DNA of 14,712 nt, taken from contig JAEYXN010000098.1 in the NCBI GenBank assembly GCA_023431285.1, forward strand, positions 1 to 14,712, in the 5' to 3' direction. The notes under the pieces were generated by a model that was not told where the DNA came from, made no database searches, and saw only the letters and a list, made by a program, of their open reading frames with translations. The position numbers were made by a program, and so were the translations under genes. The DNA comes from Bacteroidota bacterium. GTDB lineage: Bacteria > Bacteroidota > Bacteroidia > Cytophagales > Cyclobacteriaceae. Shown one piece after another: positions 7,617 to 14,588 of this stretch. Position 1 is the stretch's first letter; every line of letters begins with the position of its first letter.

Positions 7617-9506
7617 ATGGCAACTACCGATATTCACCATCACGCGACAGCGCACCACCACGATGATCATGACCACGAGCATGAACATCATGAGGGCAAC
7701 TTTTGGACGAACTATATCTTCAGCCAGGACCACAAAGTGATCGCCAAGCAATTCCTGATTACAGGGATTTTCTGGGCGCTTATCGGTGGTACTTTGTCGG
7801 TCATATTCCGACTTCAGCTCGGGTTTCCCGATATGAATCTCGACTGGCTTAAACCAGTTCTTGGCCAATGGATAACTCCAGAAGGAAAACTCGATCCTGA
7901 ATTCTATCTCGCATTGGTAACGATGCACGGAACTATCATGGTGTTCTTCGTGCTTACTGCCGGGTTGAGCGGAACGTTCTCCAACTACCTTATTCCTCTG
8001 CAGATTGGTGCTCGTGATATGGCATCCGGCTTCATGAACATGCTTTCATACTGGTTCTTCTTCCTTTCAAGTGTGATCATGTTTGTATCCTTCTTCCTTG
8101 AGACGGGACCTGCCGGTGGTGGATGGACAGTCTACCCGCCATTAAGTGCATTGCCTCAAGCGATTAAAGGATCAGGCGCAGGGATGACCCTTTGGCTGGT
8201 AGCCATGGCGTTGTTCATCGTGAGCCAGCTCCTTGGCGGCGTGAACTACATTACTACCGTCATCAACATGAGAACACGCGGTATGTCGTTTACGCGCATG
8301 CCCCTTACAATCTGGTCGTTCTTTTTTACAGCCATCATCGGTCTTCTTTCATTCCCGGTTCTTTTCGCAGCTGCATTGTTACTGATCTTCGACAGAAGCT
8401 TCGGTACAAGCTTTTACCTCTCCGATATTTTCATCGGCGGTGAAGCACTTGCGCACGAAGGTGGTTCACCGATCCTGTTCCAGCACTTGTTCTGGTTCCT
8501 CGGTCACCCTGAAGTGTATATCGTACTGCTTCCTGCGCTTGGACTTTCTTCTGAAATCATTGCGACCAATTCACGCAAGCCTATCTTCGGATATAAGGCG
8601 ATGATCGGATCAATGCTCTTCATTGCGATCCTGTCTTTCATCGTATGGGCGCACCATATGTTCGTGACAGGCATGAACCCATTCCTCGGATCGATCTTCA
8701 TGCTTTTAACACTCATCATCGCGGTGCCATCTGCGGTGAAGATTTTTAACTATGTTACGACTCTCTGGAAAGGGAATATCCGGTTTACCTCCGGGATGAT
8801 GTTCTCTATCGGGATGGTATCGTTCTTCCTCACTGGTGGTATCACGGGTATCTTCCTTGGTAATGCGGCGATCGACATTCAGTTGCACGATACTTACTTC
8901 GTAGTGGCTCACTTCCACCTTGTGATGGGTAGTGCGTCATTCTTTGGAATGCTCGCCGGTATTTATCACTGGTTCCCCAAGATGTTCGGCCGAATGATGG
9001 ACGAACGCCTGGGTGCGATTCACTTCTGGGTAACTTTTGTGGGGGTATACATGGTGTTCTTCCCTATGCACTACATTGGTATCGCCGGATTCCCTCGCAG
9101 ATATTATTCATGGACTAACTTTGAAACCTTTGACGGCTGGGCTGATCTGAATATGCTCGTCAGCACCGCGGCTATACTGACACTGTCAGCGCAGTTGCTA
9201 TTCATATTTAACTTCTTCTACAGCATGTATCGTGGAAGACTGGCTCCGCTCAACCCGTGGTTCTCAAACACTCTTGAATGGACAACGCCACGTGAGCCGG
9301 GTCACGGCAACTGGCCTGGACCTATCCCGTCAGTGTATCGCTGGCCTTACGACTATAGCAAGCCTGGTGCTGCTGACGATTACATTCCTCAGACTGTTCC
9401 TTTCTCTGAAACACCGGAATCGAACCTGCCTCATGAAAATGAGTTGATCAAGTTGGAGACATCCGACGGTGAGGGAGCAATCATCATCGGGGATAACAAG
9501 CATTAA
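7617..9506 (+). CDS. coxA: Cytochrome c oxidase subunit I (A1-type heme-copper oxidase)
   Basis: A 629-residue catalytic subunit that reduces O2 to water and pumps protons. All metal ligands are visible: His104 and His434 for the low-spin heme, His432 for heme a3, and His297, His346 and His347 for CuB. Tyr301 in GHPEVYI is the expected partner of the His-Tyr crosslink. Glu299 in the same motif, Asn and Asp in the FSNYLIPLQIGARDMA stretch, and the Asn seven residues after that Asp mark a D-channel of A1 type. Lys375 in VPSAVKIF marks the K-channel. The N terminus is extremely His-rich: 11 His among residues 7-25, interspersed with Asp and Glu, ahead of the first helix and presumably cytoplasmic. 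A strong hairpin follows the stop codon. Confidence 0.98.
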   Translation: MATTDIHHHATAHHHDDHDHEHEHHEGNFWTNYIFSQDHKVIAKQFLITGIFWALIGGTLSVIFRLQLGFPDMNLDWLKPVLGQWITPEGKLDPEFYLALVTMHGTIMVFFVLTAGLSGTFSNYLIPLQIGARDMASGFMNMLSYWFFFLSSVIMFVSFFLETGPAGGGWTVYPPLSALPQAIKGSGAGMTLWLVAMALFIVSQLLGGVNYITTVINMRTRGMSFTRMPLTIWSFFFTAIIGLLSFPVLFAAALLLIFDRSFGTSFYLSDIFIGGEALAHEGGSPILFQHLFWFLGHPEVYIVLLPALGLSSEIIATNSRKPIFGYKAMIGSMLFIAILSFIVWAHHMFVTGMNPFLGSIFMLLTLIIAVPSAVKIFNYVTTLWKGNIRFTSGMMFSIGMVSFFLTGGITGIFLGNAAIDIQLHDTYFVVAHFHLVMGSASFFGMLAGIYHWFPKMFGRMMDERLGAIHFWVTFVGVYMVFFPMHYIGIAGFPRRYYSWTNFETFDGWADLNMLVSTAAILTLSAQLLFIFNFFYSMYRGRLAPLNPWFSNTLEWTTPREPGHGNWPGPIPSVYRWPYDYSKPGAADDYIPQTVPFSETPESNLPHENELIKLETSDGEGAIIIGDNKH

Positions 9507-9519
9507 TAATATTCTGAAC

Positions 9520-9551
9520 CATCACTGCAGATCTTATCATCTGCAGTGATG
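9520..9551 (+). terminator. Perfect 13-bp hairpin after coxA, probable terminator or attenuator
   Basis: An exact inverted repeat: CATCACTGCAGAT at 9520-9532, six-base loop CTTATC, and ATCTGCAGTGATG at 9539-9551. It is followed by only a short T run (TGTTTAAAT). It lies 14 bases after the coxA stop and about 65 bases before the ctaA start. The stem is strong, but the weak T-tract makes it uncertain whether it terminates transcription, allows partial read-through, or mainly protects the 3' end of the ACIII-coxBA message. Confidence 0.65.
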
Positions 9552-9615
9552 TGTTTAAATGCGATGGACGCGGGATGATGAAGATTGATCGGAATCGAAT
9601 TTGACACAGAACAGG

Positions 9616-10629
9616 ATGATGCAGTCGTTCCGTCGCCTAGCAATTTCAACAGTGACTGCGGTTTACGTTCTGATTCTGGTTGGCGGGATCGTACGTAGCA
9701 CCGGCTCCGGAATGGGCTGTCCTGACTGGCCTACATGCTTCGGCAAATTTGTTCCTCCAACTTCCATCGACGAACTTCCTCAAAACTACAAAGAGGTTTA
9801 TTCGGAATATCGCAATAAAAAGAATCAGCGTTTCGCGAAGTACCTTTCGGTAATGGGATTCGATGAAACTGCGGAGGCGTTATTAAATGATCCCAGTGTC
9901 CTTCAGGAGGGCGACTTTAATGCCGCAAAAACGCTCATTGAATATATCAACCGGATTGTCGGCGTCATTATAGGACTTATGATCATTGCTGTAGCCGTGG
10001 TTTCTCTTAAGCTCCGAAAGACTGCTCCGCGTATTACCGGTATTGCGTTCGCCTCCCTGACCCTGGTCATATTTCAGGGATGGATTGGCTCGTTTGTCGT
10101 TTCGAGTAATCTGATGCCGTGGACGATTACGGTGCACATGTTTCTGGCGCTGTTGCTCGTGGCGATGCTGATCTATTTGGTGCATCTCTCCGGGGAAGGT
10201 CCTACGGTAAAGTCTTCTCTTGGATTCTGGTGGCTCTTGGCTGCCATGGCGTTACTGCTGGTGCAAATATTACTGGGCACCCATGTAAGGGAGGAAATTG
10301 ATCAGATATCGTCATCTACGCCCCGCGATGGCTGGCTTGACGCGATAGCACAAAGTTTCGGCATACACCGCTCGTTCTCGTGGATCGTCTTGCTGGTGCA
10401 TGTTGGATTAATTGTGCGATTGAGGCAAACGCAAGGGTTAAAAATTTTCCCTGTTGCCTTAATCCTGCTAATTTTGAGCACAATTTTAAGTGGCGCAGGA
10501 ATGGCGTACTTCGGCGTTCCTCCGTTTCTTCAACCGGTGCATTTGCTGTTGGCGTCGGTCACCTTCGGTGTCCAGTTCCTGCTTCTGCTTAGGTTGAACA
10601 GAAAAGAAGAATTACAGTTTGGAACATAA
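9616..10629 (+). CDS. ctaA: Heme A synthase (COX15/CtaA family)
   Basis: A membrane enzyme that oxidises the C8 methyl of heme O to give heme A for the neighbouring aa3 oxidase. The ATG at 9616 (or 9619) is preferred over the in-frame TTG at 9601, giving 337 residues with about eight helices in two repeated halves. The signature GMGCPDWPTCFGK, with its Cys pair, follows helix 1. Of the four histidines usually present, three are found: His174 (TVHMF), His251 (IHRSFSW) and His309 (QPVHLLLA). The first position is Asn112 in IEYINR, where E-x-x-H-R is expected; the paired Glu109 is kept. The loop between the Cys pair and helix 2 is long (about 60 residues) and charged. The stop overlaps the ctaB start by one base (TAATG), indicating translational coupling. 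Confidence 0.93.
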   Translation: MMQSFRRLAISTVTAVYVLILVGGIVRSTGSGMGCPDWPTCFGKFVPPTSIDELPQNYKEVYSEYRNKKNQRFAKYLSVMGFDETAEALLNDPSVLQEGDFNAAKTLIEYINRIVGVIIGLMIIAVAVVSLKLRKTAPRITGIAFASLTLVIFQGWIGSFVVSSNLMPWTITVHMFLALLLVAMLIYLVHLSGEGPTVKSSLGFWWLLAAMALLLVQILLGTHVREEIDQISSSTPRDGWLDAIAQSFGIHRSFSWIVLLVHVGLIVRLRQTQGLKIFPVALILLILSTILSGAGMAYFGVPPFLQPVHLLLASVTFGVQFLLLLRLNRKEELQFGT

Positions 10630-11525
10630 TGATCGCAGGACAAGTTAATACCGTTTCCGGTCTCGCAATGGTAGCGATGAAGGCGAAAGCATTCTCCGAA
10701 ATGCTTAAACTTCGGTTGTCGCTTCTTGTTGCGTTCTCCTGCGCGTTCGGTTTTGTGCTGGCGTCTCCCGACGTAAGCTGGGGAAAACTGACAATGCTTT
10801 TTATTGGTGGATTTCTTCTTTCAGGTGCCTCCATCGTAATCAACCAGATCAAGGAAAGAGAGTATGACAAAGTGATGAAGCGGACAATGAACCGTCCGCT
10901 CCCAACGGGACGGGTATCCGTTCAGGAAGCCGGAGTGTTTGGGGTGATCTGCTTCTGCGCCGCCATCCTCATCCTTTATTACTTTACCAATACGCTTACA
11001 ACAGGTCTTTCAGTATTGTCGATGATCTTATACAGCTTTGTGTACACACCTTTGAAGAGGGTTGGGCCAATTGCTGTTTTTGTAGGCGCGATCCCCGGCG
11101 CACTTCCTCCACTTCTTGGATGGACTGCAGCGGCGGGTACTATCTCTTATGAGGCCCTCATCATATTTGGAATACAATTCATATGGCAGTTCCCACATTT
11201 CTGGGCCATCGCCTGGGTTGCGGATGATGATTATCGCAAAGCTGGATTTAAACTGCTTCCATCAGGCGGTACAAAAGACTTAAATACGGCAATTCAAATC
11301 ATGATCTATACAATGTTCCTGATTCCTTTTGGTTTGCTTCCTGCAGCCTTCGGAATCACAGGGACTATATCGGCAGTGGTTGCGACTGTTTGCGGAGTTC
11401 TGTTCTTTTCACAGACATTCTCGCTGATGAAGTCCGGTGACCGTCGATCAGCGCTGAAGATCATGTTTGGGTCGTTTCTTTATTTACCGATCGTCCAGAT
11501 CGCTTATCTACTGGATAAAATTTGA
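10629..11525 (+). CDS. ctaB: Protoheme IX farnesyltransferase (heme O synthase)
   Basis: A 298-residue UbiA-superfamily prenyltransferase (CyoE/CtaB/COX10) that attaches a farnesyl group to heme B, supplying heme O to CtaA. The polar active-site motif lies at residues 72-80, reading NQIKEREYD, followed by KRTMNRPLPTGR; Glu76 stands where many proteobacterial enzymes have Asp. A second polar motif, DDDYRKAGFKLLP, lies near residues 199-211. About nine hydrophobic helices are visible. The ATG at 10629 overlaps the ctaA stop. A second in-frame ATG at 10668 would give a shorter N terminus and cannot be ruled out. The stop at 11523-11525 is five bases before the first subunit III gene, so all are likely one transcript. 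Confidence 0.96.
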   Translation: MIAGQVNTVSGLAMVAMKAKAFSEMLKLRLSLLVAFSCAFGFVLASPDVSWGKLTMLFIGGFLLSGASIVINQIKEREYDKVMKRTMNRPLPTGRVSVQEAGVFGVICFCAAILILYYFTNTLTTGLSVLSMILYSFVYTPLKRVGPIAVFVGAIPGALPPLLGWTAAAGTISYEALIIFGIQFIWQFPHFWAIAWVADDDYRKAGFKLLPSGGTKDLNTAIQIMIYTMFLIPFGLLPAAFGITGTISAVVATVCGVLFFSQTFSLMKSGDRRSALKIMFGSFLYLPIVQIAYLLDKI

Positions 11526-11530
11526 GGGGT

Positions 11531-12115
11531 ATGGCAACAGAATTAAGATTAGTAGAAGAAGCAAAGACGCCGTTGGCGATGAACCCGAAGAAGTTCGCGC
11601 TGTGGCTTTTTATGACAAGCGTGGTGATGCTTTTCGGGGCGTGGACGAGCGCGTTCATAGTGAAACGTGCTGATGCCGGATGGGCGGAGATTGTCCTTCC
11701 CTGGCACTTCATCCTGAATTCGGGAATTATTGTGGTGAGCAGTCTGACAATGATTGCAGCAACCCGGGCTGCCAGAAAGGACAACATGGAATTGCTGAAG
11801 GTGTTTATTTCACTGACAACAATTCTGGGATTTGCATTTCTGGTGGGGCAGTTCCTGGCATTTGGAGAGCTGGTGGCGATGAACGAGCATTTTACGGGTG
11901 GGAATGTTTCTCATTCGTTTATCTATGTCCTCACCGGAGCGCATGCGATCCACGTTATTAGCGGAGTCGTGGTGCTCCTGATTGTCCTTGTATCCTCTTT
12001 TAGATTCAAGGTGCATTCTAAGAGCATGAACACCATTGAATTGTGCGCGACTTACTGGCACTTTTTGGGCATACTTTGGCTATATTTGTTCTTGTTCCTG
12101 ACGTTGAACAAGTAG
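11531..12115 (+). CDS. Cytochrome c oxidase subunit III-like protein, first (short) copy
   Basis: A 194-residue heme-copper oxidase subunit III family protein with five predicted helices (about residues 20-44, 58-80, 91-115, 129-156 and 172-191). The ATG at 11531 is preferred to an in-frame TTG at 11522 that overlaps ctaB. The GAGGGG run just upstream lies too close to the start codon to be a standard ribosome binding site. The family signature near the C terminus is diverged: YWHFLGILW where the second copy has YWHFVDLVW. Subunit III stabilises subunit I and the proton-uptake region; it binds no metal. A second, longer family member follows after 36 bases. Whether both are in one oxidase or one has another role cannot be told from the sequence. 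Confidence 0.88.
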   Translation: MATELRLVEEAKTPLAMNPKKFALWLFMTSVVMLFGAWTSAFIVKRADAGWAEIVLPWHFILNSGIIVVSSLTMIAATRAARKDNMELLKVFISLTTILGFAFLVGQFLAFGELVAMNEHFTGGNVSHSFIYVLTGAHAIHVISGVVVLLIVLVSSFRFKVHSKSMNTIELCATYWHFLGILWLYLFLFLTLNK

Positions 12116-12151
12116 CTTAGACATTAACTATAACACTGAAACAACGATAAA

Positions 12152-12895
12152 ATGGCAAGTACTTCTGTGACACCGGCCCCGGGCCGAAGCGTATGGGATG
12201 GAGGAGTATCACCGATGGGCGCAAGCTACGGCAAGCTCATGATGTGGTTCTTTCTTCTTTCTGATGCTTTTACTTTCTCTGCTCTCCTAGTCACCTACGG
12301 TCTGGTGCGCTCATCGCACGTAGCATACGCAGGTGAGGTTGATGCGTTTGTTTTTTCGCCGGAGTACTGGCCGATTCCTGAAAAGGTCTTTGAAGCGGTT
12401 CCATTCCTTCATGGAATTTCGCTTCCGCTTGTGTTTGTCGGTATCATGACTTTCATTCTCATCATGAGTTCTGTGACAATGGTTCTTGCTGTTGAAGCAG
12501 GTCATCGCATGGATCGCGCTGCTGTTGAAAAATGGATGCTCTGGACAATCCTTGGTGGTCTTACCTTCCTTGGTTGTCAGGCTTGGGAGTGGGCTCACTT
12601 TATTCACGGAACAGGTGTGGCCACCATCGTGAATGGAGTAGAGGTCTTTGGTGCCAACCTTTCCGTTAACCAATATGGACCTCCTGATTTTGCAGCATTC
12701 TTCTTCTTTATCACCGGGTTCCATGGTTTCCACGTATTCAGCGGAGTGTGCCTTAACTTCCTCGTGTATTATAACACAGTAATGGGTGTGTATGAACGTC
12801 GTGGTCACTATGAAATGGTTGAAAAGGTCGGGCTCTACTGGCACTTTGTCGACCTCGTGTGGGTATTCGTGTTCACATTCTTCTATCTGGTTTAA
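12152..12895 (+). CDS. coxC: Cytochrome c oxidase subunit III, second (longer) copy
   Basis: A 247-residue subunit III with five predicted helices (about residues 26-52, 90-114, 127-151, 178-207 and 226-247). The conserved features are better preserved than in the preceding copy: Glu146 within a helix in CQAWEWAHF, the FHGFHVFSG segment, and the terminal YWHFVDLVW. It has a distinctive hydrophilic insert after helix 1 (about residues 55-88) and another after helix 3. It probably packs against CoxA in the aa3 oxidase. The leader before the ATG is A-rich without a Shine-Dalgarno sequence. The subunit IV gene begins 26 bases after its stop. Confidence 0.94.
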   Translation: MASTSVTPAPGRSVWDGGVSPMGASYGKLMMWFFLLSDAFTFSALLVTYGLVRSSHVAYAGEVDAFVFSPEYWPIPEKVFEAVPFLHGISLPLVFVGIMTFILIMSSVTMVLAVEAGHRMDRAAVEKWMLWTILGGLTFLGCQAWEWAHFIHGTGVATIVNGVEVFGANLSVNQYGPPDFAAFFFFITGFHGFHVFSGVCLNFLVYYNTVMGVYERRGHYEMVEKVGLYWHFVDLVWVFVFTFFYLV

Positions 12896-12921
12896 TTCAA
12901 TCGCTTTTAAAAGATATTATC

Positions 12922-13248
12922 ATGGCACATTCTGAAGAAACGACGCATATCACGGTAGCGCCTCCAGATAAGGCGAAGATCCGCCACATCTGGAAGGTTT
13001 TCTTTATTCTTCTTGGCGTAACAGTGGTCGAGTTCATTATTGCTTTTCTGATCGATGCAGGAACTTTGAAAACTACAACGTTCATCCTCCTTACTATTGT
13101 GAAGGCGGCTTACATCGTAGGGGAGTTCATGCACCTTAAATACGAAGTGAAGGTACTTTTCTGGTCGATCATGATTCCGTTAATCTTCATCGTTTGGATG
13201 CTTGTGGCATTCCTCTATGAAGGGTTTTCGATCGGAGGGGCTCTTTAA
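12922..13248 (+). CDS. Cytochrome c oxidase subunit IV (CyoD/COX4-like small membrane protein)
   Basis: A 108-residue protein with three predicted helices (about residues 24-44, 53-70 and 77-98) and the bacterial subunit IV signature VGEFMHLKYE at the end of the second helix. The start is the ATG at 12922. An upstream in-frame ATG at 12859 would extend into the preceding gene and adds an unrelated sequence. The protein has no cofactor; in related oxidases it assists CuB incorporation or stability. It is the last gene before a clear terminator and so appears to end the ctaA-ctaB-subunit III-subunit IV transcription unit. Confidence 0.92.
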   Translation: MAHSEETTHITVAPPDKAKIRHIWKVFFILLGVTVVEFIIAFLIDAGTLKTTTFILLTIVKAAYIVGEFMHLKYEVKVLFWSIMIPLIFIVWMLVAFLYEGFSIGGAL

Positions 13249-13267
13249 ATAATTCAATAAAGTTATC

Positions 13268-13305
13268 GAGGGGCTTAAGATCATTTCTTAAGCCTCTTTG
13301 TTTTT
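13268..13305 (+). terminator. Intrinsic terminator after the subunit IV gene
   Basis: GAGGGGCTTAAG at 13268-13279 pairs with CTTAAGCCTCTT at 13287-13298: twelve base pairs including two G-T wobbles, with a seven-base loop. The stem runs directly into the T-rich tract TGTTTTT. It lies 20 bases after the subunit IV stop and is a textbook rho-independent terminator on the + strand. Confidence 0.85.
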
Positions 13306-13322
13306 CGGGTGATTCAGTTTTT

Positions 13323-13796
13323 ATGAAGGGGAAGAAGATCATTATTCTACTTACAGCACTCATCCTGCCGGTGTTGCTTTTTTTGTTTCTTAAGCGATTC
13401 GGAAGGAATGAATTTAATGTCCCTGCACTGTTTGCAGATAATCTTCCTGCGATAACTTCAGCATGTGAACAGGATTATAAATTGCCTTACGTCATTGACA
13501 AAAATTTGCTGGAAGAAGACGGGGTGATAATTGACAGTCTCGCCTGCGTTTCTTTCCTAGGTCCGGAATCCGCTGTAAGACTTTCGCGAGTTAAAGACGT
13601 TTACGCAAAAGACCCTTTGAAATTCTTTTCAGTTGAATCTGCTGAAAAACGAAGCTGTGTTTACCTTTTACAGGAACCTTTTGACGTGGCTTTGGTTGAT
13701 AGTAAGGGAAGAATACGAGGACAATATGAATCTTCGGATCGTGATGAGATCGACAGACTTATTACTGAAATTGCCATAATTTTGAAGAAATATTAG
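13323..13796 (+). CDS. Shortened SCO1/SenC-like membrane-anchored protein lacking the copper-binding motif
   Basis: A 157-residue protein with one N-terminal membrane anchor (about residues 5-23). Two parts resemble Bacteroidota SCO copper chaperones as I know them: the segment just after the anchor (FLKRFGRNEFNVP) and the C terminus (VALVDSKGRIRGQYESSDR, then DEIDRLITEI). The middle is too short for a full thioredoxin fold with its inserts. The CxxxC copper motif and the conserved downstream His are absent, and the only cysteines are isolated (Cys48, Cys75, Cys112). It occupies the place after subunit IV and before DUF420 where an SCO gene is commonly found. It is therefore probably a degenerate or repurposed SCO paralogue, not a functional CuA metallochaperone. 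The frame is intact, so there is no sign of a recent pseudogene. The family assignment is by eye and moderate; no independent motif proves it. Confidence 0.6.
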   Translation: MKGKKIIILLTALILPVLLFLFLKRFGRNEFNVPALFADNLPAITSACEQDYKLPYVIDKNLLEEDGVIIDSLACVSFLGPESAVRLSRVKDVYAKDPLKFFSVESAEKRSCVYLLQEPFDVALVDSKGRIRGQYESSDRDEIDRLITEIAIILKKY

Positions 13797-13799
13797 AGC

Positions 13800-14333
13800 A
13801 TGGAGACGTCCCTGGAAAAAGAGCGCCCGGAACCTTACAGGAAACTTGTTGTGGTCCTATCGATATTCATTCCGATAGCCGTAGCGGTGCTTTTTCGTGT
13901 TAAGATTCCCGGATATGATTTTTCTTTTCTTCCTCCCATATATGCCAGTATCAACGCACTGACTGCGGTATTCCTTGTGGCTGCGGTGATAGCAATCAAA
14001 AACGGGAACAGACAGCGCCATGAATTGTTGGTGAAGATATGTATGGGTTTGTCGGCTCTGTTCCTGACAATGTATGTCCTTTATCATATGACCAGTGATT
14101 CTACGCCTTTCGGCGGAACTGGCTTAATAAAATATGGTTATTACGTCATTCTGATCACGCATATCTTATTGTCGATCGTCGTCATTCCGTTTGTGCTGTT
14201 TACATTTGTCAGAGCGCTCTCAGGAAACTTCGCGAGACATCGGAAACTCGCGAAGTATGCATTTCCATTGTGGTTATATGTTGCAGTGAGTGGAGTTATT
14301 GTCTACATTATGATAAGCCCTTATTATCAATAG
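13800..14333 (+). CDS. DUF420 membrane protein (CtaM/YozB-like oxidase assembly candidate)
   Basis: A 177-residue protein with five predicted helices (about residues 15-33, 47-66, 76-97, 112-135 and 153-172), matching the DUF420 family. Four histidines sit at helix ends or within helices: His74, His96, His121 and His147. This pattern is consistent with metal or heme binding, though that is not proven. The Firmicutes member CtaM (YozB) is needed to mature aa3-type oxidases, so an assembly role for the neighbouring oxidase is likely. It starts three bases after the SCO-like stop, and its stop directly abuts the next ATG (TAGATG), so these three small genes are translationally linked. Confidence 0.85.
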   Translation: METSLEKERPEPYRKLVVVLSIFIPIAVAVLFRVKIPGYDFSFLPPIYASINALTAVFLVAAVIAIKNGNRQRHELLVKICMGLSALFLTMYVLYHMTSDSTPFGGTGLIKYGYYVILITHILLSIVVIPFVLFTFVRALSGNFARHRKLAKYAFPLWLYVAVSGVIVYIMISPYYQ

Positions 14334-14588
14334 ATGAAACGCGTTACGATTATATTGATCTTAGTTCTTGTCAACGCAACGGTATCGCTGGGCCAATGCG
14401 CGATGTGCCGCTCTACGCTCGAGAACAATTATTCAAATGGAAACCCAGGCATAGCTGCCGGAATTAATACCGGGATTTTGTACCTCCTGGCCATGCCATA
14501 CCTCGCTGCGATGATTCTGGGATATCTCTGGTTTAAATCTAGCAAGAATGCAAGAAAGGAGCTCGTTAGTCGCGTTGATGCAGGGTAG
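14334..14588 (+). CDS. Small membrane protein with an N-terminal CAMC motif, function unknown
   Basis: An 84-residue protein: an N-terminal hydrophobic signal-like segment (about residues 4-20), then the motif QCAMCR with Cys22 and Cys25, a short Asn/Gly-rich linker, a second hydrophobic helix (about residues 44-66) and a basic tail. If the first segment is cleaved after Gly20, the Cys pair would lie at the extreme N terminus of the mature protein on the periplasmic side, tethered by the second helix. I do not recognise a characterised family. The location between DUF420 and DUF983 genes in an oxidase cluster, and the CxxC with adjacent Met, suggest a redox or metal-handling role in oxidase assembly; this is inference. 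The start abuts the DUF420 stop. Confidence 0.8.
   Translation: MKRVTIILILVLVNATVSLGQCAMCRSTLENNYSNGNPGIAAGINTGILYLLAMPYLAAMILGYLWFKSSKNARKELVSRVDAG

Noticed and set aside
9601..9615. TTG at 9601 as the ctaA start
   Set aside because: Two ATG codons at 9616 and 9619 give the expected short N terminus before helix 1; nothing upstream favours TTG.
9552..9615. A Bacteroidota-type promoter (TTTG ... TAnnTTTG) before ctaA
   Set aside because: No pair with the right spacing could be found; TTTG fragments occur singly and are not enough to call.
12311..12844. A 177-codon open frame on the minus strand
   Set aside because: It is antisense to the second subunit III gene, has a low-complexity charged translation, and has no promoter or start context supporting it.
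12859..12921. Upstream ATG at 12859 for the subunit IV gene
   Set aside because: It would overlap the end of the subunit III gene in another frame and add residues unlike the family; the ATG at 12922 matches the normal length.
14334..14588. CAMC protein as a heme c protein
   Set aside because: The motif is CxxCR, not CxxCH, so covalent heme attachment is not supported.
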